A DNA stretch of 44,579 nt from Bacteroidota bacterium (lineage in GTDB: Bacteria > Bacteroidota > Bacteroidia > Chitinophagales > Chitinophagaceae): the NCBI GenBank assembly GCA_947461125.1, contig CANHHX010000012.1:1-44579 (forward strand), in the 5' to 3' direction. The translations under genes and the position numbers were made by a program. Of the stretch, positions 24,009-32,489 are shown piece after piece (positions within the stretch are counted from its first letter, which is position 1; each line of letters starts with the position of its first letter). The notes below the pieces were generated by a model that saw nothing but the letters and a program-made list of their open reading frames with translations, was not told the DNA's origin and made no database searches.

Positions 24009-24791
24009 TTATTTGCCCTTTTTTAGGCTTAATTCTACAAAAATAGGGCAGTGGTCACTGTGTTTCACGTCTGGGAAAATAGAGGCGCCCTTTAAGGTGT
24101 TAGCGAGGTTATCTGTTACACATATATAGTCTATACGCCATCCCTTGTTTTGTAACCGCACCGATGGGAAGCGCTGGCTCCACCAGGTATAACCCCCAAC
24201 AACAACTGGATTTAGATGCCTATACGTGTCTACCCAGCCACTATCCAAAAACTGGTCCATCCATGCGCGTTCTTCTGGTAAAAATCCAGAACTCTTTTTG
24301 TTGCCCTTAGGGTCATGAATATCAATTTCACGGTGTGCTATATTATAATCCCCTACTACAATGAGTTGCGATCTTTTTTTACGAAGTGAAGCCAAGTAGT
24401 TTTCAAATTCGGTGAGCCACTCATATTTATAATTTTGTCTTTCATCCCCACTAGTGCCAGATGGAAAATAAGCATTTACAATACTGATTTCCCCAAAGTC
24501 TGCACGAATTACCCTGCCTTCAAAATCGGATTGTTCAATATTAGTGCCGTACACTATATTATCCGGTTTAATTTTTGTAAAAATGGCAACGCCACTATAT
24601 CCTTTTTTTTGTGCCGAAAACCAATGGCAATCATAACCTAGTTTTTCAATGTCAGTGGTATCAACGTCTTCTTTGTTAGCCTTGGTTTCTTGTAAACAAA
24701 TAATGTCGGCGGGATTTGTTTGCAGCCATTCAACAAAACCTTTTTTGATAGCGGCCCTGATACCATTTACATTGTAGGAAATTACGCGCAT
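24009..24791 (-). CDS. xth: Exodeoxyribonuclease III / AP endonuclease
   Basis: Base-excision-repair endonuclease of the EEP fold, 260 residues, normal length. Motifs in order: SYNVNGIRAAIKKGF, ICLQETKANKED (metal-binding Glu), VNAYFPSGT, VVGDYNIAHREIDIHDPKG (catalytic Asp/Asn), SGWVDTYR, and the C-terminal VKHSDHCPIFVEL with the catalytic Asp-His. It starts next to the stop of the unknown secreted protein gene and is followed by DUF4286 after 21 bp. Nuclear-type tails are absent; this is the plain bacterial form. Confidence 0.95.
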   Translation of the reverse strand: MRVISYNVNGIRAAIKKGFVEWLQTNPADIICLQETKANKEDVDTTDIEKLGYDCHWFSAQKKGYSGVAIFTKIKPDNIVYGTNIEQSDFEGRVIRADFGEISIVNAYFPSGTSGDERQNYKYEWLTEFENYLASLRKKRSQLIVVGDYNIAHREIDIHDPKGNKKSSGFLPEERAWMDQFLDSGWVDTYRHLNPVVVGGYTWWSQRFPSVRLQNKGWRIDYICVTDNLANTLKGASIFPDVKHSDHCPIFVELSLKKGK

Positions 24792-26147
24792 TTATAATAA
24801 AAATTTATTGTAAGCAATAAGTAATAATTCTTTCATGATAGACGCATTACTTGATTCGTCAACAATGATAAAATTTTCTGGATCTGTTTTCCCTTTAACA
24901 ATACCAATGAGTTTATTGTTCAGATACATTTCTTTCATTTCATGGTTCCAAAAACTTTGTATGGTAAACCGCTCTCCTCTTATTTTTCCTGTTAGTTGAT
25001 AGTCATAGGTGACTTGAAATGGAAATTCTTTTTTACTCACTTTGGCAATAGAACTACTATCCATGCCGTTGGTTGTTTCATCTAAATATATTCGTTTGTA
25101 AGGGTCTACCTTATTTTTAGTGATACTAAAAATAGCTGCTGTGTCTTTCCCTTCTAACATCAGGTGCACTTCGCCTAATAAATAATTTGAAAAAAGCTCT
25201 TTTTCACTTGATGCAGTGCTATACGGGTCTATCTCTGTTGCAATTTTTATGGTATAGTTTTTGTCTTGGTATGCGTCTCGGCATTCTTGTCTCAAATAAA
25301 TAAAATCGGAACTCGCGGCATTACCTGTTTCTTTTATTTTTTTAAGTAGTAGTGGAGAAGATGTGCTGTCAACAAGTTTTCGTTTCACCCAAATTTCATC
25401 AAAGAGTTGTTCCCCCATTCGTAACAACTCTTGTTTGCCTACAATTGTATAACTCCAAGTGTCTTTAACTTTGTTAACTAATATTTTTGATCCGTTTTTT
25501 AAATGACCCATCATAAAATTATCTCCATAAAAAACATTGGGTGCTTTGATATCTAAAACAATCTTTTCGTTATTTGGATCAAGCGCCATTTGTAATCCCA
25601 CTTGTACCACTGAGGCAAAACTTTTTTTTGTCAAAAAAATATTTTTAGGGCGAATGCCAACACCAACGGTTTCCGTATTGCTGATAGCTGCATATACCGT
25701 TTGATTATTGACAATTTCTTGAAGTCCATTAATGAGCATACAACTTATTTGAATCATACTGGAAGCGGAAGCTATGATGGCAGTATCAGGCGCCTCAAGC
25801 GCAGATCCAGTTAAAAAACTAATGGGATCATATTCATATAATTCTACAAATAAATGCCAAGTACTTGTATCTGAGGTGCTAAATTGAGCGGTGTTATTTT
25901 TTAAGCCATCGCTGTTTGTAAAAATTCGAATAGGTAGCGGTGTACTGGAAAAAACGAGATTATAATTTTTATTGAGTATAGCTGAAAGTTTAGCACTGAT
26001 ACTTGATCTCACCGATGTGTCCTCTAAATAATTCATGGTGGGACCAAGCATAGAAAAGCTTCTGATAGATTCAACGATCACCTTATTTTGCGCTGGCACC
26101 CTAAATCCTACGAGTAGCAGTAAGCATAGATACATCAGTCTTTTCAT
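24792..26147 (-). CDS. Secreted protein of unknown function
   Basis: A 451-residue protein with a signal peptide (MKRLMYLCLLLLVGFRVPAQ) and no further membrane span. The mature part is rich in beta-strand-like stretches, Ser/Thr and Asn. A central GVGIRPKNIFLTKKSFAS and a C-terminal half with YDYQLTGKIRGERFTIQSF and KEMYLNNKLIGIVKG look like repeated beta elements, as in a periplasmic sandwich. I recognise no family. It ends directly against xth (stop at 24792, xth ATG at 24791), so it is probably co-transcribed with the repair nuclease, a pairing I cannot explain. Its promoter region is shared with the divergent LOG gene. Confidence 0.7.
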   Translation of the reverse strand: MKRLMYLCLLLLVGFRVPAQNKVIVESIRSFSMLGPTMNYLEDTSVRSSISAKLSAILNKNYNLVFSSTPLPIRIFTNSDGLKNNTAQFSTSDTSTWHLFVELYEYDPISFLTGSALEAPDTAIIASASSMIQISCMLINGLQEIVNNQTVYAAISNTETVGVGIRPKNIFLTKKSFASVVQVGLQMALDPNNEKIVLDIKAPNVFYGDNFMMGHLKNGSKILVNKVKDTWSYTIVGKQELLRMGEQLFDEIWVKRKLVDSTSSPLLLKKIKETGNAASSDFIYLRQECRDAYQDKNYTIKIATEIDPYSTASSEKELFSNYLLGEVHLMLEGKDTAAIFSITKNKVDPYKRIYLDETTNGMDSSSIAKVSKKEFPFQVTYDYQLTGKIRGERFTIQSFWNHEMKEMYLNNKLIGIVKGKTDPENFIIVDESSNASIMKELLLIAYNKFLL

Positions 26148-26223
26148 GGGTGGCTAAATTACAACCTGTCCTTTATTATTAACAATTTTATTACAAGCCA
26201 TTCGTTATCATTGCAAGATCATT

Positions 26224-26955
26224 ATGGAAAATACAGAAAGAATCATACCTGCAAAAGAGTTTGTTTATTTAGATGGCCCCAAGCCACGTATCAATGAACT
26301 TTGGTTTGCTTGGGATATTTTAACACAGTTTATTAAGGGGTTTAGAGCACTTCATTTTTTGGACCCTTGTATCACTGTTTTTGGATCTGCGCGTTATCAG
26401 CCTGATCATCCTTACTATAAAGCGGCCACCGAGTTTGGCAAGCGCATTGCAGCACTAGGCTTTACCACCATGACGGGTGGCGGTCCGGGTATCATGGAAG
26501 CAGCTAATAAAGGCGCTATGGAGGCGGGCGGGAAATCGGTGGGTTGTAATATTAAGCTTCCTTTTGAACAGCAGCCCAACCCGTACATGCACAAATGGAT
26601 CACTTTCGATTACTTTTTTATTCGAAAAGTATTGATGGTTAAATATTCTTATGCATTTGTAATCATGCCAGGTGGTTTTGGTACCATGGATGAATTTTTT
26701 GAAACCTTAACCCTTGCTCAAACAGGCGTGATTAACGACTTCCCCATTGTGATTTATGGCAAAGAATATTTTAACCCGGTAATGGATATGGTAGATGCCA
26801 TGATCGTAAAAGGCACGATATCTCCAGAAGATAAAAAACTGATGCTTTTTACAGATGACATTGATGAAGCGATGCAGTATATCCAAGCCTATGTCAAAAA
26901 AAATTATACCGTTAAGCCACGCAAAAGACTCTGGTGGTTATTTGAAAAAGTATAA
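26224..26955 (+). CDS. LOG-family protein (TIGR00730, nucleotide N-glycosidase-like)
   Basis: A 243-residue Rossmann-fold protein of the lysine-decarboxylase-like/LOG family, members of which hydrolyse nucleoside 5'-monophosphates to base and ribose 5-phosphate (cytokinin-activating in plants). The family signatures are MTGGGPGIMEAANKGAMEAG and VIMPGGFGTMDEFFETLTLA, the PGGxGTxxE motif with the catalytic Glu. The N-terminal extension of about 40 residues is usual in Bacteroidota members. A 7/8 -7 match (TATCATTG, 26206-26213) lies 10 nt before the ATG. It converges on the metH2 gene with a 12-bp gap and no visible terminator. Confidence 0.88.
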   Translation: MENTERIIPAKEFVYLDGPKPRINELWFAWDILTQFIKGFRALHFLDPCITVFGSARYQPDHPYYKAATEFGKRIAALGFTTMTGGGPGIMEAANKGAMEAGGKSVGCNIKLPFEQQPNPYMHKWITFDYFFIRKVLMVKYSYAFVIMPGGFGTMDEFFETLTLAQTGVINDFPIVIYGKEYFNPVMDMVDAMIVKGTISPEDKKLMLFTDDIDEAMQYIQAYVKKNYTVKPRKRLWWLFEKV

Positions 26956-26967
26956 TGGATGACAACA

Positions 26968-29679
26968 TTATTCAAGTACCGGTCTAAGCCAGCGTTCTGC
27001 TTCTTCTAGTGGCATATTTTTTCTGGTCGCATAATCTTGTAATTGATCTTGCATAATTTTTCCAAGCCCGTAATACGTGCTTTGTGGATTTGCAAAATAC
27101 CATCCACACACCGATGATGCAGGATACATGGCCAGATTTTCGGTAAGCTCAATTCCAATTGCATCCTTTACGTTTAAGAGTTCAAACAGCTTGTATTTTT
27201 CGGTATGATCGGGACAGGCTGGATAACCAGGTGCGGGTCTAATGCCCACATATTTTTCGCCAATGAGTGCTGCGTTATCTAAACTTTCTGAAGGTGCATA
27301 ACCCCAATCTGTTTTTCTAGTTTGAAGGTGTAGGTATTCGGCAAAAGCCTCTGCTAGCCTGTCTGCTAGCGCTTGTAACATAATTTTATTGTAATCGTCA
27401 TGCTGCGCTTCAAAGGCCTGAATATGTTTTTCAATTCCTTTAATGGTTACGGCAAATGCGCCAATAAAATCTTTTGTATTGCTTGAAGCTGGTGCTATAA
27501 AATCTGCTAAAGAGAAATTAGGTTGACCAGGCGCTTTTTTAATTTGTTGTCTTAAAAAAGAAAGCTTTACCGGTTTATCTGCTACAACAGTTACATCGTC
27601 CTCCTCACTGCTAGCAGGCCAAAATCCAATGGTGCCATCTGCAGTTAACCACTGCTCTGTAATAATGGTATCTAATAATGCATTGGCATCGGCGTATAAT
27701 TTACTGGCTTCTTTTCCAACCACTTCGTCGGTTAAAATGGCAGGAAAATTTCCGTGCATTTCCCAGGTAATAAAAAATGGTTTCCAGTCTATAAATTCTC
27801 TTAATATAGAAAGGTCCACATTTTTATACAGCTTAGTGCCTGTATAGGTTGGTGTAACGGGTTGGTAGGTATCCCAGTCGATAGCCATTTTATTATTAAG
27901 TGCGTCTTGATAGGCCAGGTATTCTTTGGTTGGCTTTTTATTGTCAAATTGATCTTTGAGTTTGGCGTAATCATTTTGCGTATCACTCAAAAATGCAGCT
28001 TGCTGATCTTTACTTAATAAAGAACCTGCAACGGTTACACTTCTTGAAGCGTCAAGTACATGAATCACATCTTGGTACTCAGGTGCAATTTTTACAGCCG
28101 TATGAATTTTAGAGGTAGTTGCTCCCCCAATGAGTAGCGGTTGTTTCATGCCTCTACGTTTCATTTCTTTCGCAATATGCACCATTTCATCGAGTGATGG
28201 TGTAATAAGGCCACTAAGTCCAATAATGTCTACGTTTTCTTTTTGTGCCGCCTCTAAAATTTTATCGGTAGGTACCATTACCCCAAGGTCAATGATATCG
28301 TATCCATTACATCCAAGTACAACACCTACAATGTTTTTACCAATGTCATGAACGTCGCCTTTTACGGTTGCAAGTAATATTTTAGCAGCACCTGCGGCTT
28401 CTGTATTGGTTGTACCTGCTGCCAAATGCGCTTGTTTGCGCTCTTCCTTTTCCGCTTCAATAAATGGTGTTAAAACCGCCACCGATTTTTTCATAACGCG
28501 CGCACTTTTTACCACCTGCGGTAAAAACATTTTTCCAGCACCAAATAAATCACCTACAATATTCATTCCATCCATGAGGGGCCCTTCAATAACATCAAGT
28601 GGCTGCGGATATTTTTGTCTTGCTTCTTCGGTGTCAGCGTCTATGTATTCTGTGATACCATTAATGAGTGCGTGTGCGAGTCTTTTTTCTACTGGTTCAT
28701 TTCTCCAAGCCTCATCTTTTATTTCAACCTTACCTTTTGCTTTAACGGTTTCGGCGTGTATAATTAGTTTTTCGGTGGCCTCGTTGTTATCGTTGTTTTT
28801 ATTGAGCAGTACGTCTTCACAGAGTTGACGTAATGTTGGTTCTATTTCATCGTATACTACAAGCTGTCCAGCGTTTACAATACCCATGCCCATGCCCGCT
28901 TTAATGGCATGAAATAGAAACACCGAATGTATCGCTTCTCTTACGTGGTCATTACCTCTAAATGAAAAAGAAACGTTGGATACCCCGCCGCTTACTTTTG
29001 TGAGCGGCATTCTTTTTTTAATTTCTCTGGTCGCTTCAATAAAATCGACGGCGTAATTATTATGTTCTTCGATACCGGTTGCTACTGCAAAAATATTGGG
29101 ATCAAAAATGATGTCTTCAGGTGGGAAGCCAACTTTTGTTGTTAAAATGTTGTAGGCTCTTTGGCAAATTTCAATTTTACGGTCCTTGGTATCAGCCTGT
29201 CCTATTTCATCAAATGCCATCACAATAACAGCGGCACCATAGGCTTTGCACTTAAATGCTTGTTCAATAAATTTCTCTTCCCCCTCTTTCATGGAGATAG
29301 AGTTCACAATACATTTTCCTTGCACACATTTTAAACCGGCTTCTATAATTTCAAATTTAGAGCTATCAATCATAACCGGAATTCTAGCAATGTCCGGTTC
29401 ACTTTGTAGTAAATTCAAAAACGTTGTCATGGCTTCAACACCATCTAGTAGTGCGTCATCCATATTTACGTCGAGCACCTGCGCACCACTTTCTACCTGT
29501 TGTCTAGCAACAGATAAAGCTTCTTCATATTTATTTTCTCTAATGAGACGTGCAAATTTTTTAGACCCAGTTACATTGGTTCTTTCTCCAACGTTTACAA
29601 AATTGGTTTCGGGTCTAATTACGAGTGGCTCAAGTCCAGCTAGTCTTAAATAGGGTTGTATCGTTATCGTTGAACTCAT
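26968..29679 (-). CDS. metH: Methionine synthase, C-terminal modules (folate, cobalamin and reactivation domains)
   Basis: Cobalamin-dependent methionine synthase without its homocysteine module, 903 residues from the ATG at 29679 (a TTG 24 bp earlier is less likely). Domains in order: pterin-binding barrel, about residues 15-290 ([35 protein letters not shown]); B12 cap, about 330-420; cobalamin-binding Rossmann domain, about 425-570, with cobalt-ligand H444 in DVHDIG and [27 protein letters not shown] reactivation domain, about 610-895, with [17 protein letters not shown] and [13 protein letters not shown]. All key motifs are intact. It lies 16 bp after the homocysteine-module gene, so the two chains together make one enzyme. 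Confidence 0.96.
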   Translation of the reverse strand: MSSTITIQPYLRLAGLEPLVIRPETNFVNVGERTNVTGSKKFARLIRENKYEEALSVARQQVESGAQVLDVNMDDALLDGVEAMTTFLNLLQSEPDIARIPVMIDSSKFEIIEAGLKCVQGKCIVNSISMKEGEEKFIEQAFKCKAYGAAVIVMAFDEIGQADTKDRKIEICQRAYNILTTKVGFPPEDIIFDPNIFAVATGIEEHNNYAVDFIEATREIKKRMPLTKVSGGVSNVSFSFRGNDHVREAIHSVFLFHAIKAGMGMGIVNAGQLVVYDEIEPTLRQLCEDVLLNKNNDNNEATEKLIIHAETVKAKGKVEIKDEAWRNEPVEKRLAHALINGITEYIDADTEEARQKYPQPLDVIEGPLMDGMNIVGDLFGAGKMFLPQVVKSARVMKKSVAVLTPFIEAEKEERKQAHLAAGTTNTEAAGAAKILLATVKGDVHDIGKNIVGVVLGCNGYDIIDLGVMVPTDKILEAAQKENVDIIGLSGLITPSLDEMVHIAKEMKRRGMKQPLLIGGATTSKIHTAVKIAPEYQDVIHVLDASRSVTVAGSLLSKDQQAAFLSDTQNDYAKLKDQFDNKKPTKEYLAYQDALNNKMAIDWDTYQPVTPTYTGTKLYKNVDLSILREFIDWKPFFITWEMHGNFPAILTDEVVGKEASKLYADANALLDTIITEQWLTADGTIGFWPASSEEDDVTVVADKPVKLSFLRQQIKKAPGQPNFSLADFIAPASSNTKDFIGAFAVTIKGIEKHIQAFEAQHDDYNKIMLQALADRLAEAFAEYLHLQTRKTDWGYAPSESLDNAALIGEKYVGIRPAPGYPACPDHTEKYKLFELLNVKDAIGIELTENLAMYPASSVCGWYFANPQSTYYGLGKIMQDQLQDYATRKNMPLEEAERWLRPVLE

Positions 29680-29695
29680 AAAAATCTTGTTGTGC

Positions 29696-30712
29696 TTAAG
29701 CAATTGAAGTAGCTAACGTAGGTTTTTTTCGGGGTGCCATTTTTCTAACATGATCTGCGATATGTTTGATATGATCTGGTGTGGTACCGCAGCATCCACC
29801 CACAATATTTACAAATCCCTGTCGCGCCCACTCTTCAATAAAGTGTGCTGTTTGATGTGGTGCTTCGTCATATTCACCCATCGCATTGGGAAGTCCTGCA
29901 TTGGGGTATGCCGATGTGTAACAAGAAGCGATTTGGCTTAATTCTTCTATGTGACTGCGCATTTCAGCAGCACCTAATGCACAGTTTAAACCAACACTGA
30001 GTGGCTCGGCGTGTTTGATAGAAGTATAAAATGCTTCTAGTGTTTGACCGCTTAAGGTTCTGCCAGAAGCATCTGTAATGGTACCGCTAATCATGATAGG
30101 CAGTTCCGGAATATTATTTTCTCTAAAAAATTCTTTGGCAGCAAAAATGGCTGCTTTTGCATTGAGGGTATCAAAAATAGTTTCGATTAGTAGTACGTCA
30201 ACACCGCCATCAACCAGTCCTTTAATTTGTTCTTTGTAAGCTACTACTACTTCATCAAAAGTGACCGCTCTAAATCCAGGATTGTTTACATCGGGAGAAA
30301 GGCTGAGTGTTTTATTTAAAGGGCCTATCGCACCTGCTACAAATTTTGGGCCGGCATCTTTATTTTCTTTACTATACTCTTCTACTGCACGTCTAGCACA
30401 TTTTGCAGCAGCTACGTTTAATTCATAAGCGTAGGCCTGCATGTCATAATCGGCCATCGCAATAGTGGTACTACTAAACGTATTCGTTTCAATAATGTCA
30501 GCACCCGCTGCTAAATATTGTTTGTGAATACCTACAATGATATCTGGTTGCGTGATGCAGAGCATATCATTGTTGCCTTTAACATCGGTATGCCAATTTT
30601 TAAATTGTTCACCACGGTAATCGGCTTCTTCTAATTTGTGACGCTGAATCATGGTACCCATGGCGCCATCGATTACTAAAATTCTGTGTTCTAATTCGTT
30701 TTTAATACGCAT
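29696..30712 (-). CDS. metH: Methionine synthase, N-terminal homocysteine S-methyltransferase module
   Basis: Zinc-dependent homocysteine-binding barrel of methionine synthase as a separate 338-residue protein. It opens [20 protein letters not shown] and has the three zinc cysteines: C244 in VGLNCALGA and C307-C308 in [12 protein letters not shown]. It covers exactly the first module of E. coli MetH and ends where the interdomain linker would begin; the partner gene follows after 16 bp. Split MetH occurs in several Bacteroidota, so this is a natural architecture, not a frameshift. The start codon directly abuts an AGGAG with no spacer, and the message has a long structured leader. Confidence 0.94.
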   Translation of the reverse strand: MRIKNELEHRILVIDGAMGTMIQRHKLEEADYRGEQFKNWHTDVKGNNDMLCITQPDIIVGIHKQYLAAGADIIETNTFSSTTIAMADYDMQAYAYELNVAAAKCARRAVEEYSKENKDAGPKFVAGAIGPLNKTLSLSPDVNNPGFRAVTFDEVVVAYKEQIKGLVDGGVDVLLIETIFDTLNAKAAIFAAKEFFRENNIPELPIMISGTITDASGRTLSGQTLEAFYTSIKHAEPLSVGLNCALGAAEMRSHIEELSQIASCYTSAYPNAGLPNAMGEYDEAPHQTAHFIEEWARQGFVNIVGGCCGTTPDHIKHIADHVRKMAPRKKPTLATSIA

Positions 30713-30885
30713 CTCCTGGATAGTTTACAAATGGTTGATCCACTTATTACATGATCTTGCTAAAAACGTAGGGAGCGTTAAGGGGGGCGATGCTATCATA
30801 CGTTTATTAGTTCGATTTTGTTCGAAAGTAGGATTCTACTCGAATGTACAGGCTGAACAATAAACAAATCCGCCTGTGCAGGACG
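30713..30885 (-). promoter_or_regulatory. Long structured leader of the split metH operon
   Basis: From the predicted start near 30882 to the ATG there are about 170 nt, far more than any other leader here. It contains three hairpins (plus coordinates): ACAGGC/GCCTGT, 30848-30853 with 30872-30877, loop 18; a 9-bp stem with a 2-nt bulge and 4-nt loop, 30821-30844; and AACG/CGTT, 30765-30768 with 30776-30779. A CCCCCC run follows (complement of 30782-30787). A 24-codon upstream ORF (complement of 30725-30799) ends 12 nt before metH but lacks Met or Cys runs. It matches no SAM-I or cobalamin riboswitch core that I know. Regulatory role is inferred from length, structure and gene. Confidence 0.45.
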
Positions 30886-30893
30886 CAAAGATA
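30886..30893 (-). promoter_or_regulatory. -7 element for the metH operon
   Basis: On the minus strand TATCTTTG, an exact TAnnTTTG match, lies just beyond the stop of the YceI fusion gene (30903). No -33 TTTG at the right spacing. Confidence 0.5.
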
Positions 30894-30902
30894 GGTAAAA
30901 CC

Positions 30903-31853
30903 CTATAATTGTGTGTAATTACAATTAATTTCTAGGTCTACTTTTTCGGTAACGGCGCTTGCATCAATCTTAAAATCTGACATATTGATGCTCATGGTGG
31001 CAGCAGCGGCAATTGTGCCTTTTCGAATGTTTAAGGTTGCGGTGGTTTGAACGGGTTTTGTTACACCATGCATGGTTAAATTGCCAACAATTTTGGCGCT
31101 ATACTTACCCTCTTTATTGAGGTCAATGCTTTTAATATTTTGTATTGTACCCGTAAAACTAGCTCTTGGGTATTTTTCACTTTCTACATATTCTTCATTA
31201 AAATGCGTTTGCATTTCGGCGTACTTAAATTGAAATCCTTTAAAAAGTAAACTAAAACGAATCTCGCCTGATCCGTTTATTTTACTGGACACTTCGTTGT
31301 TAATGGCACTTACATCCGCGTCGGTGGGCGATACAAATTTGATACTCCCTTTTTTTGTGCTAAAACTTACAATGGTATCTTTTTGAACTGGCTCAACATT
31401 TGCTGTAACTCTTTTTGTGGTGTCTGTTTTTCCTTTAAACAATAATACCGCTTCATTGATTACAACATTATTATCTTCTGGAAAATAGCCTGCGCAAATT
31501 CCTTTGTAAGCTATGCTATCAAAGGGTTGTACTGCATCTTGTAAAGCGCTAAATGCAACGGTAATGCTGCCTGTATGTAGGTCATTTTCAATATTTATTA
31601 CCCAGTTACCCGCTTCATTTTTTGAGGCTTCTTTTACAATGCCGGAAAGTTCTAATACTTTATCATTGTATTGACTACTTGCCGTTTTTTCATTTTGTTT
31701 GAAAGCGTCAAGTAATGTATTTACAGGCACTTTCACCGCTACTTCGTTATTAATATTGCGGTGTGGTTTATGGTATACCCACCATGCAAATCCTGCACCA
31801 GCAATCACCACAATTACAATGAACCCGAGGGTGTATTTTAACCAAGCTTTCAT
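30903..31853 (-). CDS. Membrane-anchored tRNA_anti-like (OB) / YceI fusion protein
   Basis: A 316-residue protein counted from the ATG at 31853. Domains in order: a membrane helix (residues about 8-28, LGFIVIVVIAGAGFAWWVY), a tRNA_anti-like OB domain (about 35-135, with KYNDK-type YNDKVLELSGIVKEASK and YKGICAGYFPED), and a YceI domain (about 150-316, with GSIKFVSPTDADV, FNEEYVESEKYPRASFTG and GNLTMHGVTKPVQ). YceI domains form lipocalin-like barrels that hold isoprenoids or fatty acids; tRNA_anti-like domains are OB folds of unknown role in Bacteroidota. Both face the periplasm if the helix is a signal anchor. It starts 10 bp after recR. Domain calls are by motif. Confidence 0.8.
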   Translation of the reverse strand: MKAWLKYTLGFIVIVVIAGAGFAWWVYHKPHRNINNEVAVKVPVNTLLDAFKQNEKTASSQYNDKVLELSGIVKEASKNEAGNWVINIENDLHTGSITVAFSALQDAVQPFDSIAYKGICAGYFPEDNNVVINEAVLLFKGKTDTTKRVTANVEPVQKDTIVSFSTKKGSIKFVSPTDADVSAINNEVSSKINGSGEIRFSLLFKGFQFKYAEMQTHFNEEYVESEKYPRASFTGTIQNIKSIDLNKEGKYSAKIVGNLTMHGVTKPVQTTATLNIRKGTIAAAATMSINMSDFKIDASAVTEKVDLEINCNYTQL

Positions 31854-31863
31854 GTTGTACAAT

Positions 31864-32478
31864 TTATTTTACGTATTGACCAACAGGCAATCTGTTGGTA
31901 ATACTTCTAGCAAGTGTCATTTCATCTGCATATTCTAGTTCGCCACCAAAAGCAATGCCTCTAGCAATAGTTGTAACCTTGCAACCCATCGGCGCTATCT
32001 TTTTTTGTATATAGTAGATGGTGGTATCCCCCTGAATGGTAGGGTTGAGGGCAAATACGATTTCTTCGGTGCCTTCTTTTTCAATTCTAGCCGTAAGGGC
32101 TTCAATTGTCAATTGCTCCGGCCCAATACCGTCTAAGGGTGAAATAATTCCGCCAAGTACATGATAGGTTCCGTTGAACTGCCCGGTACTTTCTATGGCA
32201 ATTACATCTCTTATATTTTCAACGACACAAATGATTTGCTGGTTGCGCGCACTATTAGCGCATATCGAACAAATATTACCGTCACTAATATTATGGCAGC
32301 GCTGACAAAACTTAATTTCGTTACGCATTTTTTTTATGGTATCACCAAACATCGTAACATCTTCCGCGTCTTGCTTGAGTAAATGCAAAACAAGACGCAA
32401 GGCTGTCTTTTTTCCAATACCAGGTAATTTGGAAAATTGGGCTACTGCATTTTCAAGTAAGGAAGAAGGTAATTGCAT
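31864..32478 (-). CDS. recR: Recombination protein RecR
   Basis: DNA-binding clamp of the RecFOR pathway, 204 residues, normal length. Motifs in order: N-terminal helix-hairpin-helix (LPGIGKKTALRLVLHLL), a C4 zinc finger (FCQRCHNISDGNICSIC), the TOPRIM domain opening ICVVENIRDVIAIE with its Glu, and YHVLGGIISPLDGIGP, then TTIARGIAFGGELEYAD. It is third in the 34123-30903 unit; the Ig-like lipoprotein gene ends 11 bp upstream and the YceI fusion starts 10 bp downstream. Confidence 0.97.
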   Translation of the reverse strand: MQLPSSLLENAVAQFSKLPGIGKKTALRLVLHLLKQDAEDVTMFGDTIKKMRNEIKFCQRCHNISDGNICSICANSARNQQIICVVENIRDVIAIESTGQFNGTYHVLGGIISPLDGIGPEQLTIEALTARIEKEGTEEIVFALNPTIQGDTTIYYIQKKIAPMGCKVTTIARGIAFGGELEYADEMTLARSITNRLPVGQYVK

Positions 32479-32489
32479 ACGTTTTTATT

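Noticed and set aside
28406-28828. 140-codon plus-strand ORF inside metH
   Set aside because: Antisense shadow of a strongly conserved gene, rich in Ser/Phe as expected from the reverse complement.
30745-30790. GCTAAAAACGTAGGGAG on the plus strand, recalling the 3' part of a SAM-II riboswitch
   Set aside because: It is on the strand opposite to metH and no plus-strand gene follows; the 5' stem and loop of SAM-II are not visible.
30725-30799. 24-codon upstream ORF in the metH leader as a regulatory leader peptide
   Set aside because: It has one Met (the start) and one Cys, no codon run, and no ribosome-binding signal; kept only as a remark in the leader entry.
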